This document shows, in pieces, positions 30,300 through 43,004 of a DNA stretch of 64,000 bases. Origin of the DNA: Allolobophora icterica. Lineage: Eukaryota > Annelida > Clitellata > Crassiclitellata > Lumbricidae. A program made the position numbers and the translations under genes. Location: positions 21,318,566-21,382,565 of the forward strand of contig OY744604.1 in assembly GCA_963556255.1 (NCBI GenBank), in the 5' to 3' direction. A model generated the notes under the pieces. It worked only from the letters and a program-made list of their open reading frames with translations, did not search any database and was not told the origin of the DNA. Within the stretch, counting starts at the first letter, position 1. Every line of letters begins with the position of its first letter.

Positions 30300-31480
30300 G
30301 ACCAATTGAAAAAGGTTAAGCCTTGCCACCGGCTGACTAGTTGGGCAACAAGTTTATTGAGATCGCCAACACAATCTCTCATCATAACCTCGACATCCTC
30401 GTTGTGATGGATTTGTGGCATTCTAATTCATCCGACGGCTCGGTTCGTCGTGCAGCCCTTCTCGACTTCTCGTTCCTCGATGCTCCTCATCCGCTTGAAG
30501 CCTCATCTGCCCTTCTGACGCACAACTACGGGGGCATCGTCGTCTTTTATCGAGATCATCTTCGTTTTCTACCTTCGAGCTACTCAGTTTCTTCTGGTCC
30601 TCATTGAGAGGGCCGTTCACTATCCTTGCCCTCTACCGGCCTGCTCCTCACCGATCTCGCCAGCATTCTCCTCCGAGATCTGTGCTCTGCTGGAAATCTT
30701 CTTCACGCACAGTAGCCAATTGATCATAACCGGAGACCTCAACATACATCTGGAAAAACCAACCCTTCAGGAATCTGTTCGCTTCCTGGACCACCTCTCT
30801 CAGTTTGACCTCATCAAGCGCGTAATCGAGCCTACTCATGTCCTTGGGGGTTGGCTCGACGCCGTCATTACGCGTGAGGACTAAAGCGTCTACGACCTCA
30901 GAGTGGAACCTCACTTCATACCTGACCGTGGTCTTCTCTAACATAATTTCCTTCCTCTCCGTTCAGCCCATATACTGTACGTGGCTGGAGCAATTTAAAC
31001 CGGGAGGCATTTTGCACAGACCTGCTCAAAAGCCCTCTCTGCGTCGACCTGTCTTCACGGGTGTGAGTACACAACCGAGGAACTGTTTGCCCTCTTCGAT
31101 TCGACGGTTCTTCCCTTTGTCGGCGCTCTCCTCCCGCTCCGCTCACAACGGATCCGCCATAGACCACTTGTGTCCTAGTGCGCAGCTCACTGCCGCGCCC
31201 TACGTTGGCACATCAGGCACCTGGAACGCAGACTCCGCCGTTCCCTTGATCCGACCGACCGTCTCGGGAGATGCACAGTGACTTTCGTTCCAGGAAAACG
31301 CTATACTGGGAGGAGCTGATAGTCCAAGAAAGGAGTAATGGTCCACACACGCTAGTGTTCTATGTGGTTCCGCTGCACCTTGTCCCTCTACACAGCCCTC
31401 GTTCACTGCCGACGATCATCTGGATTTTATAACCGAGAAGATTGCTACGACTCGTCGATCTACCTAGGGCTCTCCGCTTC
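30300..31480 (+). mobile_element. LINE 5' half: endonuclease domain, disrupted
   Basis: Frames on the plus strand carry an AP-endonuclease-like domain: KFIEIANTISHHNLDILVVMDLWHSN, then NYGGIVVFYRDHLRFLP, ITGDLNIHLEKP, and a linker. The longest intact frame is 88 codons (30341-30607); stops and shifts follow. The reverse transcriptase is absent, so this is a 5' fragment. The region beyond (31481-31800) is unassigned. Confidence 0.7.
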
Positions 31481-31834
31481 CTTCATTCCCTCCTACAGCT
31501 GGATGCTCCGTGCCGCACGTCTTCTGGAAAAAAATTAAGAAGGCTTGTGCTTAGTTCTTTAAAATCGCGTAAGCAGAGTGTCTTATTTGAGGCGAGCGAG
31601 CGATTGCTTTCCTAGGTCGCTGACCTACCCAAGGTCCCGGCGAGCGTTAAATCGCTCGCCTATCCGCAGGCGTCGCACCGTTGGTCGTCGCTCGATGAGT
31701 TTGAGTTAGACTCCAAGACGATATACGAACCTGGAGCCAGACCATTATAATATTTACCTAATTTACATTGCTTTAATTTACATACTTGCGGCAACGGTGA
31801 ATGCGTGCCGTGACCTGTCCAGGTAGGCCTATAT

Positions 31835-32767
31835 GGCGGGGGTCCGCGTGAGCGTTTTGAAAATATTAATTAATGATTAAAACTGCATGGTTTTAGCACT
31901 AAGAGCCTGTGTTTTCAAATTCATGCACTACTTATAGTATGCCTGTAACTATGGGTCCGATTGGGTATTCGATCACACCGTTTTGTGACGTTGCCGAAAG
32001 GGCCTAGTTATTCTTTGCGTACCGTACTACAATGATGTAAATAAAATGTATGGCTACGTTACATTTCTGGTCTAATAGCCTAAAACGTGTGTGTTTGAAT
32101 AAAATTTAATAAATAATTTCTGCTTATCGACTGTTAATCATTTTTGCACACGAGGTAAGCGCGATGCATTTGTAACATGATGGTTTATTTTCTGATTGTC
32201 AAATCTGGACTTCTAGAAATTTGTGGAATTCGACTGATTTTAGCCTTTAAATGAACAATAATACAGAGTTTGTGCAAAGCGTAGGCCTATAATAATTCTT
32301 ATTTCTTTCACGTTCGCTGTAAGATCTTAACTATAGGCCTATAATTTTGCTGTTTGTAGTACGGTATGGATAACTTTTTGAAACTTAAGAAAACTGTGCT
32401 AGGCCTATCTAAAATAACACCAAGAATTGACAGTTTTTGCAAAGCAAAGCAAGCACATATCTCACACTGACATTACGGGTTTTTGGCGAATCCGATGTTA
32501 TTGATTTCTTTAAAAATGATTGTGTTCCATAATTATTGCAGGAAGTTAATAACAATCTATTTAGTGTTACTTTTTTATTATAGTAGTCCTCAGCATCATA
32601 AGCAAGCTTGTACTGTGGAAATATTCTGCCTGTTATTTTGATTAAATTTTAAGTTATAATATTTGCTTTTTAAATACTTGGGTCCGCGAGAAGGCTTGAT
32701 TAACTAGCAAAAATAGATTAACTATAAAAAATAAGGGTCCTCGGTCCAACAAGTTTGAAAACCTCTG
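31835..32767 (-). mobile_element. Degenerate hAT copy (same family as 62314-63448)
   Basis: The right side ends AAGTTTGAAAACCTCTG, the inverse of the left terminus at 62314. 32500-32690 matches the inverse of 62660-62850. 31840-31880 matches the inverse of 63345-63390. The far end is lost and no target duplication is found. Three TAGGCCTA octamers lie between 32282 and 32407. Confidence 0.6.
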
Positions 32768-32836
32768 TTTTAAACAACAATGGCGGCGAAGTTGAGCAAG
32801 TCGAATATTTAAAGGATTAATGTAGAGTTGAGCACG

Positions 32837-34776
32837 TAGGGTAAAATAGGGTAATTTCGGCACCTTAAGCAATTTCTTCAATATTTAAAATGCTATCACA
32901 TCTGTAGGACACATTGAAGTTTCCAAAGTTTGCTGCAACCCTCTGCTATGAAATGGCGCCTTCAAACTGTGAATTGTCGCTCACAAATTCCTGTTATAAC
33001 ATGCGAAGTGAAGGCGTTCAAAAGCCGAAATTACCCACAGGGTAGGGTAATTTCGGCCACAGGGTAGGGTAATTTCGGCAGGGGTGACGAAATTAACCGA
33101 CATGAAAATTACCATACATTTATGACTAGCTAAATTGAGCAGATAGGCAAAAACTATGAATGTATACCTATGGTGGCATATAGGGCCTACCTGCATTTTG
33201 TTTACACTCTACAGTCAGAGACTTCAACACGCAATACTATGTTTAGCTTATATTTATTAAAAATTCACAAACTGATCAAACATACCCGAGTCATAGTAAC
33301 CTAGTGCAAATGGACGGACGAGTGGAGGCCACTGCCATCATGCAAGAGTTCTTTTACGCAAATAATTATCGTAGCGAAAGTAAGTCAACAATTTAACGAC
33401 GACAAAAATTACCAAGCAAAATGGAAACATTTATGAAGCATTTAGGCCCTACAGTGCAATAAACATGACGTTTGTGAGTTGCGACATCTAAAGTCTACTC
33501 ACAACTACCACAGTAGAAGACAGGTTGTTTGTTGTCGATGCAAGTGGAGTTTTCGCACACCCATTTCTCGCCTCGTCTGCACTGACTCCAACGTTATAAT
33601 ACGGAATCTTGCAAAACAAGCATGGAGTTGTGTCGACGAAACTACTAGCGGCAAACCGTTCTGTGATTCGATATAGACCAGAATTTGGCCTTGCCATTGT
33701 CTTTTCACGCTTCCTCCTCTTGTTCGTCTTCTCTAGAGTTCTGGACGTTCGTTGAGTTTTCGTCTTTGCAGTCTCTTCCGTCTCCAACTGTCTTTTATAG
33801 GGCAAACTTTTTAAGACTTCTGCGTGCCATAGGCCTACCTTGCACTCACTCTTGTCGGATCTTTGAAACATTCAGGCCCACTAGCTGACCAAAGTTGTTC
33901 CTCTCAATGGGACTCGAAGTGAAGCATTTCACTGGATTCATCTACATTGAAGATATTGTCCTATGGTGTGAGTTTCTTCTCACTGCTATCGAATATAATT
34001 AATTTCAATTCATCGAAGTTCCTGTCCCTGTCGACTTTGGATCTGTTAACTCCGATACTTTAATTCTGCATTGAAGTCGGCTCTGCTACCCATGCTGATA
34101 GCTATTTAGCGACCGTTTTCTTTGGACGCTCTTCAACAACACAAACTTTACCGCTAACCTGGTGTCGTTCGACCACTGAGCATATCGTCCACATTTAGGG
34201 CTTGGCTCAGTTATCTCACCCAATCATCCATTTACCTGTGCAAATACTCATGCGTTTTAACTATGCAACGGATGCTGACAGAAGTAAGAAGGCTATTATT
34301 TTAAACTTGACCAACTGAAGCAAGACAGAATGGTAATTTCGGCACTACCATTGAGCAAATTTCGGCACTGCCGGAATTAGAAAAGAGTTGAATGCCGAAA
34401 TTACCTCATAGGTAGGCATTATTTTGACCCTACATAGAAAAAATAATCGACTGCTATACACTCTGTTATCGCTCAGGGTTCTGTAGTGCAATATTTAAAT
34501 GTGGAGAAAAACCATTGCATTTATTTATAGGAGCGATACAATTTTTTAGCAACGATGTCTCTGAACTGATATACAGTTAACAAAATGCATCAAAACGAAA
34601 AAGACTCACCAATCGTACTAAAAATACTATTATTCCAATGTTTAACAACTTTTTCTATGTCATAACGTTCAGACCTATGACGTTACGCCATACAGCTTTA
34701 TTGATAAGCGATATTTTCTCAGCTACTCGGGGGTGCCGAAATTACCTCCATGCCGAAATTACCCCACTTTACCCTA
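32837..34776. mobile_element. TA-target DNA transposon, decayed (pogo/Tc1-mariner-like?)
   Basis: The ends read TA-GGGTAAAATAGGGTAATTTC and, inverted, TA-GGGTAAAGTGGGGTAATTTC: two mismatches in about 25 bp, each bounded by TA. Extra TAATTTCGGC sub-repeats occur inside both ends (33030-33090, 34330-34420). A minus frame (33488-33871) reads LPYKRQLETEETA, a basic stretch, then CLFC. This is loosely like the tail after the DDE domain in some invertebrate pogo-type proteins; that assignment is weak. The TA target supports a Tc1/mariner/pogo-like group. It is dead through stops and indels. Confidence 0.6.
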
Positions 34777-35184
34777 TCTGTCGTGGAAATTAGGCGACTC
34801 GTTCGATATCGATGTAATCGGGATAGAAAACCGTTGAACTGTGGGTCTGTGAACAAAATTTACTGCAAGTCCTGCAGAAAGAACGCCGACAAAATTCGAC
34901 TGGACTGCCGGTGTCGCGTGACAGACTATCCGTCCTAAAACTATCCGGGGGATGAATAAATTTATCCACCCGGATGGAATCTACCGGTATAGAGTATCCG
35001 GGGATAAACCATTTCTATCCCCCATCGTGTAAAATCATCCCCCGGGGATAAAAAAAATCACAGGTATAAGGTATTATTGAAAATGCGTATAATTGATATA
35101 TCTATTATTATTATTATTATTATCAATATTAACTAATGTAAAAAAAAGTGTCCGGAATGGCCCTATTCATCTATTTCCTGGCTG

Positions 35185-35331
35185 GCGAAAGTGCCCTTAA
35201 AAGCTACCGCGTTGAAACGCTGTATCGTAATCGATAGGCGTTGGTATAAGAAAGAGGTCTCACGTGGGTCCCTCGTAACCGTGCACAGCTTCTGTCCCAG
35301 GTCCGAAAGGATACTCAGGCCTTCTTTGTTG

Positions 35332-35335
<4 letters not shown>
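35185..35335 (-). pseudogene. Retroelement C-terminal coding fragment, second copy
   Basis: The minus strand reads LSILSDLGQKL then RDPRETSFLYQRLSITIQRFNAVAF. It is homologous to 195-385. It is flanked by two copies of a ~66-bp sequence (35125-35190 and 35436-35504; GTGTCCGGAATGGCCCTATT), a direct duplication. Confidence 0.45.
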
Positions 35336-35716
<381 letters not shown>

Positions 35717-36345
35717 GCAACTACTGTGACGTCACCCATCTCCGCCAGTCCACGACCTTCCGAGTCGGTCACCGACGGAGTCTGGGCGCCGTGTCGCAAC
35801 GAGAACCCGGTTGGGAAAGGCCTGGTTCCCGTGCCGCTACTCTCCCGCCTCAGGCAGAGTAGACTTTGTCGGTTTTCTCCACTGGACGGCCCGGACTTCA
35901 GGCAGAGAGGTTCGCTCCGCCTCACCGGAAGTGATCCGCCAGCCTAGCTATCGTCATCATTCCTTAACGTCTTGGCCGTGTGGTTAAGGAGGGGTCCCGG
36001 GACAACTGGGCAAGTCGTGACCATAGCAGAGGTATAATCAGGGTTCGTTCCCATTGTGCTCCCTACTTCAGTGGGACCAAATTTAGTTAGTATCAACCGT
36101 CCGAGTCGAGTCATAGTGTCGGCAATGGTAACCAGACCGAAGTACGGTTCGTCATAGTCATTTCGTCGGTCGTCTCGTTCGTCGTTGGGACCGTCCCGTC
36201 GCCAGAGGGGGCCGTGGGCTTCTCGCCTCCTGTCGGGGCGCCCTAGAAGTTCTTGCGAGCCGGCCTCGAGCCGGTCCGCTTCATCGAATGGGACCGTCCC
36301 TAAGTGGGACCGGACGCAGTCGGTCCCGTCCATCACGTCACCATC
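35717..36345. other. GC-rich segment, unassigned
   Basis: GC-rich sequence with a minus open frame ending at 35944. Removing the hAT at 36354-37625 would give it an ATG just beyond the target site and about 138 codons (MTDLDDGDVMDGTD...). It continues on the far side of the hAT (37634-38550), so it was one unit before the insertion. I recognise no domain; an LTR element or a host exon are both possible. Confidence 0.3.
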
Positions 36346-36353
36346 GTCTAGAT

Positions 36354-37625
36354 CAGTGGTTCTCAACCTTTTTTGGCACGCGACACACCTAAACTTGCCA
36401 CCAAATTTGGCGACACACCACGCAATCGTATGTGAACATTGTTAAAAATGTTAAAGTTAAACTAGTTTAACATTTTAAATTTTTAACATTTTAAAGAATG
36501 AAAATGTTCATGTTGAATCCTTTCCAGTTTCTACGTTAACTTAGTAGCATGCAGTTACTGAGATTTTGGTCCTGGATTTTCTGTGGATTATTTGCAAATG
36601 GAGGATCCACAGTTTTTGTAAGTGCATCACGTAAGCAGGCTGAGAGAGATCTTCTGACCACTTTATTCCTTTTTTCTTTATGTTGATCATCCGAGAAAAC
36701 CCTTGCTCAGATAAGTAGGAACTATGAAAGGAAACCAACTCTTTGATTGCTTTGCTCGCCAGCATGGGCGTCCGCAGGAATGTTTACAGGGGGCAAAAAT
36801 TTTTACATGGCACAAAATTTTGTAGGAGGAGTAAAGTGACGTGTTTCCATATTCATGAACATAGAACACGTGACAACTTTTAAAATAAATAACGGTCAAG
36901 GACTTACCTAAATAATTAAGAGGTTTTTGCATTTAAAATCGTGTTGGGCTGTTATAATAATCATAGTAATAAAAAGATTTTATTTTTGTAACATATTTGC
37001 AAAATTCGGTGGCAAATGCCCCCTTGCCCTCCTCCGGACGCCCACCTCTCCAGTGTATTGTAATGTTCCCCTTTGTATGTCTTAGCCCAGAACTGAGTTC
37101 TTGAGGACTGCTTGTACATAACTTTCTAGATTTCTTCTTTCTCATGTTTTCCTTGATTGGTTTACTAAAACTAGCATTGTTTGCGTATTCACTATTGTTG
37201 GTGCTAGAACCCGTCTCATTGCTACCAAAATTTGATTTCGCATGACCCGTAGAAGATTCGCAACATGTTCGCTTTATACTGATCAGTTTATCCTTTCCAA
37301 ATGTTGCAATAATGGGTAAAAGTTAACATCGGCGCCATCGCAAACGTGTAGGGGTCTATGGTGTATAAGATAAACATCATGGCCACCTTAGATTACGATA
37401 TAATAGAATAGATATTATAAATGGATTGCTAGGAATTCTCACAGCCTACGTCCGCTAAGCTTCAAGTAAGTAAGTGTAATGTAGAAATGACGGGCGTAGG
37501 CTGTGAGAATTCGCGACACACCAATTTTATCGCGACACGCCAGCAACACACCAGGTTTACGCGACACACTGCCGGTCGATGCGCGACACACTAGTGTGTC
37601 GCGACACACCGGTTGAGAACCACTG
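36354..37625. mobile_element. hAT transposon with intact 8-bp duplication
   Basis: The 15-bp ends CAGTGGTTCTCAACC are perfect inverted repeats, flanked by GTCTAGAT on both sides (36346-36353, 37626-37633). The minus frame at 36541-36765 reads KELVSFHSSYLSEQGFSRM, the C-terminal dimerisation (hATC) segment of hAT transposases such as the ZBED/Charlie types. The remainder is lost or replaced by a nested 283-bp element. Many CGCGACACAC motifs repeat near the right end. Confidence 0.88.
36763..37045. mobile_element. MITE nested in the hAT
   Basis: Ends CATGGGCGTCCGCAGGA and, inverted, GTGGGCGTCCGGAGGA. Flanks CTCGCCAG (36755-36762) and CTCTCCAG (37046-37053) are an 8-bp duplication with one change. 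It interrupts the hATC coding remnant, so it is younger than the transposase reading frame. Confidence 0.65.
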
Positions 37626-37633
37626 GTCTAGAT

Positions 37634-38555
37634 CAGTCATACTCTACAGTTAATTCAAGACTCTCTTCGTTAAAGTATGAAGTTTTAATTATAAGGCACC
37701 TTAGTAGTCAACACTACGAGTTTAGTTAAACTACTAAAAGACAATAATAATTGATACAGAGGCTAGGATTAATTCTACGACACCGTTTAAGACTAATATG
37801 ACCAAAGACGTGTACACATAAAAGGGATAGAGGTACTTAACTTCTCAACAGCGAAATTCGGCCCCAGTTCTCGATTCTACCCAGATCAGCGATTATAAGT
37901 TAAGTCTTAACTCCCAGTGACTATATCCTCGTAGCTCCCGTCGTATAGTGGGTCGGCCGTCAGGCGAGTTCCTGTTCGATCGCTTACGGGGCGCCGCTGC
38001 TATACACCATGGACTACACTCGACTTCTGCACTGGCTCTGACTCTCACGCTGATTGACTGACTCTGAACGCTACCGCTTCCTGAATCTTCACATCGGTCG
38101 GCGGAAAGTCCCTCGCCGTCTCGTCTGCAACTCCGCAGCGACGTCTCTCGCTATCTCCAGCGAACGCTCTCTCGTAACGGGCCTCTATGAGTGCGCTCCT
38201 TCCCTTACAGCGGGTCTGTCTTTTATAGGCTCTGGTCGGTCATGCGTCAACAGGTGTGACCTGGTCCACTTGGTGCAACAATAACTCTAGCCCACTTATC
38301 GGGTAAACATCCCTATAGCGTAAACAAGGCTGACCTCTGTCGTGAACAAAGTGGACCCGCTGTCGTTCTTGGTAACCTGCCTGGTTAAAGTTGTTGACAG
38401 CATCTGTGACCTTGCCCTGTGCTATTCGGACCATTGACTTCTCTCGTCGGTGTGACTGATCAAAGTGGACCAGCGGCCCTAAGTTCTCATCAACACCTTT
38501 GACCTACATACACGGGAAGTCGGGACGGGACCCTGTTGTGCGGAATTCGATTCCC
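37634..38555. other. Unassigned, continuation of 35717-36345
   Basis: GC-richer sequence with repeated GTGGACC(C/A)GC words (38349, 38466). It is continuous with 35717-36345 once the hAT is removed. No domain recognised. Confidence 0.3.
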
Positions 38556-38564
38556 TCACACTAC

Positions 38565-38802
<238 letters not shown>

Positions 38803-38945
38803 GAGCTTTTAATGGCGTCCCTTCAAGGTGATCTACTCATGAGCGCTCCCAGTCCAACCACAGCTAAAGAGAGTAGTCTTTAAGCTCGTAAGGAACAAGG
38901 TAAAGCGAGTCATAGGGATTAGGCGGAGTGCAACAGGGAGACAAA
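38803..38945 (-). mobile_element. LINE 3'-end fragment
   Basis: GGCGTCCCTTCAAGGTGATC and GAGCGCTCCCAGTCCAACC match the LINE 3' ends at 21236-21290. Only about 140 bp are present. Confidence 0.6.
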
Positions 38946-40215
38946 TCGTACGCCTAATCAAAATCCAAAACGAGAAATAGGTAAAGCAAGTGACTCTAAG
39001 ACTAGTGTTCTAAGTCTTCTAAGCAATGTTTAGAGCAAATCAAACCGAAGTTACAGTAGGAAGGATAACCACACGCGGAAGTGGCTTTCTTCCCCTTCTC
39101 TTAACCCATTCGTGGCCATGTTCCAATATTGGAACATGTCAGAAAAATACATATATTTTTGGCAGGGTACCTGTTGAATGTTGTATTCGTAAACACATGA
39201 TGTTATTGGTCAATAGGAAGGTGAAATTTGCTCTTTTCATAAACATCTGAATGATTTTATTAGGGAAAACAATTATTTAATTGTAAAATTTAGCCGTTCG
39301 GAAAAAACGAAACTTCAGAAATTCTTTTTGTTTGATCCCGCACAGGTAAGAGTATTTTATGTATGTGTTATAATTAGCTGAAATGTTGCTTTTGTTGTAT
39401 AAAATAGCAGTTTTATTCCGTTGGCGCCAAAAATAGGCCTATTATGCACAAATCGCAATGTTCCAATAGTGGAACATGGCCACATGGCAGTCCAATTCTC
39501 AGTAAGTTAACACTTCATACGCTTCTGTGGTTCAGTGCGCCTGTTTCAGTATTATCCTTTACCAAGTCAAGCACAATGTAGTATTTTCTCAATGCTTGTA
39601 TTATTTGTTGCATTAAAATAATTATGTACAAATTTTTTATAGTAGCCTAAGCAGAAAAAGTCAATTTATTCAACACTCATGGTTATGCCTTTGTTTAGGC
39701 TACAATGAATGTTTGCAGCTTTTCTGGGAAAAAACTGTAACTGCCCCAACACTAAATGAATTACTTGACAACATTACAACCCGCAGTTTCAGTTCTGCAG
39801 ATGTTTTCATAAGCCACCTGATGATGAGTCTGATAGTGACCCTGACAAATCCGACACAGAAAAAGGCAGCGACTACATAGCAGATCATTTATCGAGCAAG
39901 ATTTTGAATGCACCAGCCGAAGCTACAATAGCTGCAGAAGATAGTGGGGACAGTGGTGGTGGAGAGGAATACAGTGTAGCTGTTCTAGAAGGCAGTAATA
40001 AAGGCATGCTGCAGGGAAGAAGAGAACATTTTCCAAGACTGTGGAAAAGTGGAAGAAAGGTGACTTGAAGTCCCAGTACATTAGTGGTTTCTGAACAATG
40101 TGATCACACCAAAAATCCCCCTGCAGAACTGTTTTAAATATTCTGGCCCATTGAATTATTTCAGTACATCAAGAACCAGTCTGAACTGTATGCCAGACAG
40201 TGTAATGCTACCAGT

Positions 40216-41052
40216 ATGTTTGAAGTAACAGTGGAGGAACTGAAGCTGTTCTTCACAGTGTTGATGATATCAGGTTATAGTTCACTACCTCGAAGAGACT
40301 TGTGCTGGAGTTTAGATGCAGACATCGGAATTGACGCTGTTGCCCAGGCCATGCCAAGAAACAGATTCAGAGCTATACTCGAGAATCTTCATTTCGCTGA
40401 CAACACTACTTAGCATCTGACGACAAGTTTGCCAAGATTAGACCACTCGTCGCCCATTTGAATGAAAAGTGCATGAAACTGCTTCCAGCTTATGTAGAGC
40501 ATGTCGATGTAGACGAGAGTATGATTCCTTACTACAGTCATCATGGGTGCAAACAAACTATTCAAGGTAAACAACATGTACAATTCATTCATGGGTGGCA
40601 CAGACCAGATGGACAGAAATGTGGCGGGGTATCGTGTGAAGCTACGCAACAACAAATGGTGGTGGCAAATGTTCACACACTTGATGTCTGCATCCATGTC
40701 CAACGCCTGGATACTGCACCAAAGACAGATAAGAAATGAAAGGGCTAGAGCGACTGAGCAAACTGACAACAATTTTGATGACGAAGAACTGCCTAAACTG
40801 GATTTCTTTGGCTTCATTCGCAAGATTGTGGCTACCTATTTGCTGTTGTTCAGTGAGCCACAGAATCGGGGCAGACCATCCTCAACTGCAAATAGCAAAG
40901 CCGTTCTTGTGAGAAACATTCCAGACAGTGTCAGACTCAACAGCAATGCCAAGCACTACCCAGACAATGTGAAACAGGGTAGATATCGATATCGTATCTG
41001 TAAAAACACAACATCTGGCTGTGGGTCTGTCGCGTTTACTTGCAGCCATTGA
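40216..41052 (+). pseudogene. piggyBac transposase remnant
   Basis: Separate frames (40216-40413, 40458-40739 and 40543-41052) together cover parts of the DDE_Tnp_1_7-type transposase. At least one frameshift and one internal deletion separate them. The last 169-codon frame is uninterrupted and includes MGGTDQMD and a C-terminal Cys-rich end (YRICKNTTSGCGSVAFTCSH). Confidence 0.85.
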
Positions 41053-41164
41053 ACTGCTACAAATTACTACCATAAACAGGTCTCAGAGTGACTGCTTACC
41101 TGCAAATTTTGCAGTTTAGCCTAATAAAGTATAGGCATGGACAAGAACAAGCAGTGACTGTGGC

Positions 41165-41331
41165 CAGTGCTCGAAATGGAAAATTTTACGAAACGGAACG
41201 CTAGTCAAAGATATGGGAGCATTCACGTTAATTTCATAGTATTTTCCACAATAATTCATTTGACGAACCGGAACGGAACGCTGACGAACCGGAACGGCGT
41301 TCCGGTGCGTTCCGGTCCATTTCGAGCACTG
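41165..41331. mobile_element. hAT MITE inside the piggyBac
   Basis: 16-bp ends CAGTGCTCGAAATGGA with an exact ACTGTGGC duplication (41157-41164, 41332-41339). The right half is full of GAACCGGAACGG repeats. At 167 bp it has no coding capacity and uses another element's transposase. Confidence 0.88.
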
Positions 41332-42006
41332 ACTGTGGCATTTCTCTAGTGAAGTATCAAACATATGGATGTTCCAATATTGGAACAATGCCATGTTCCA
41401 ATAATGGAACAAAATTTCTATGCGCTATATAAATAAAATTTAATGAAATTATCACAAATGTGAGTTAATTCCTTTTATTACTTAATATGACGTTGCTAAA
41501 TATCAAAAAATTTTAGCAAAATAAAATTTGGCCACGAATGGGTTAAGAGGGATTTTGGGGGAAGACAGCATTACCTTGTCGTTTAACATTTCTCAAGATA
41601 TTTTCGCATTTCTGAAGGCTCACCGAAGTCAACATCCATCGTGGCAGAATCTGAAGCAATCTCAAAGGGATAGGCGGCAGCTTACAGCTGAGAAGTCCAT
41701 TTGCTGCTGGCAAGGGAGAACTTTAACATGTAGGTTTGCCGATGTGGTTAGGTGCCTTGTGTAGAACTGAGATTTGCCGAAATACGAATCGACCGATATC
41801 AAGCGCGAGCTATACCAATTCACATAATTAGCACCTTAGTCCCTTTTCATGACACTGTCGTTTGTGATTGCTGATATTTGTCATCCTTGTTTTAGACACA
41901 TCCATCGCAACAAGCCCTTCACGCAATCAATAATGCGAATAGACATTGTTTAATTTGCGTGAGATTACAACACCACAAAGAACACAAGAGTCATTGAAGT
42001 TGGTTC

Positions 42007-42077
42007 ATTGCCTAAAATAACACCACTGGCTTTGCTGGTGGCACACCAGCAAAGCCAGTGGTGCTATTTTAGGCAAT
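42007..42077. repeat. 34-bp hairpin with 3-nt loop
   Basis: Left arm ATTGCCTAAAATAACACC...GCTGGTG and right arm are reverse complements at 33 of 34 positions, separated by GCA. It stands between two direct copies of a ~110-bp sequence (41790-41895 and 42090-42185). Confidence 0.9.
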
Positions 42078-42376
42078 GATATTGATACGAATCGACCGAG
42101 CTACCAATTCACCTAATTAGCGCCTTAGTTCCTTTTCATGACAATGTCGTTTGCGACTGCTGATATTTGTCTTCCTCGTTTTGCTGGTGTACCGATTGAT
42201 ACGAATCGACTGTCAATGTCACAACTTGCCTAAGAGTAAACAGAGTATAGAGTAGAGAAAGAGAGTAATGCGAGGATCATTGACTTCACTGGATTCTTTT
42301 CCCACTCATGCCAAAAATAAGTAGCATAATATATATATATGGCTTTTTCCTATGACCACGACTGATGTAGTTCTAA

Positions 42377-43004
42377 CAGTGATGGGCAATCTTTAGTACT
42401 TAATAACTTAGTCATTCCGGTGCAGGTCTGCACATAGGGCGACGCATCTCCTCCACTCTCCTCTGTCCACCGCTAGCCTCTCAGCCTCCTCCCACGTCAG
42501 CTTCAGACATCTCAGGTCTGATGGGCAATAGTCAACTACAAAGTTGCTAACTTTTAGTTTAACTAAATTTTTTAGTTAAGGATGAAGTTTAACTAAAAAA
42601 TAGTTTAGTTAAATCCATATTTTCTGCAATGAACATTGAACACTCAACGCGAAACTTATTGATTAACACTGCATGATTTTAGCATAAACAGCCTGTGTTT
42701 TTATACTCATACACTATTTACAGTACGTCTGTAACCCTGTAACTGTATACTAGAATAGTACACATTGCATAGTTTGAAGGTGAAATTTTCATTGACGTTC
42801 TGCATTATTACAGTTCACTTAAGCTTAACCTCTGTTATTGTGAAAATTTTTGTTGTAAAAAGTTGGAAACAAGTAGGAAAAAGTTTAACTACTTTTTAAA
42901 GTTTAGTTAACTAATTTCCAAAATCAGTTGCCAACTTTAAACTATTGTTTTAGTTGGAAAATAGTTTTAGTTTAACTAAAATAATAGTTTGGTACCCATC
43001 ACTG
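42377..43004. mobile_element. hAT element with duplication AGTTCTAA
   Basis: Ends CAGTGATGGG and CCCATCACTG with AGTTCTAA on both sides (42369-42376, 43005-43012). Sub-terminal AGTTTAACTAAA repeats appear in both orientations. The related locus at 51585-51620 has the same flank with one AGTTCTAA and no insertion, an empty site. A dispersed repeat (42410-42522, like 10515-10625) interrupts its left end. No transposase. Confidence 0.92.

Larger units (their letters stand above)
39104..41542 (+). mobile_element. piggyBac-like transposon, internally deleted
   Basis: TTAA duplications (39100-39103, 41543-41546) flank 14-bp inverted ends CCCATTCGTGGCCA, the classic piggyBac arrangement. The transposase remnant lies on the plus strand. 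It has LFFTVLMISGYSSLPRRDLCWS with a frame break near 40410, then YVEHVDVDESMIPYYSHHGCKQ holding the first catalytic Asp. A jump near 40555 leads to FMGGTDQMDRNVAGYRVKLRNNKWWWQMF, holding the third Asp region. The stretch with the middle Asp is missing. A Cys/His tail ends at 41052. Four GTTCCAATATTGGAAC-type palindromes sit near the two ends. Not functional. Confidence 0.88.

Noticed and set aside
35717..38555. LTR retrotransposon
   Set aside because: No paired LTRs, primer-binding site or pol motifs could be found; left unassigned.
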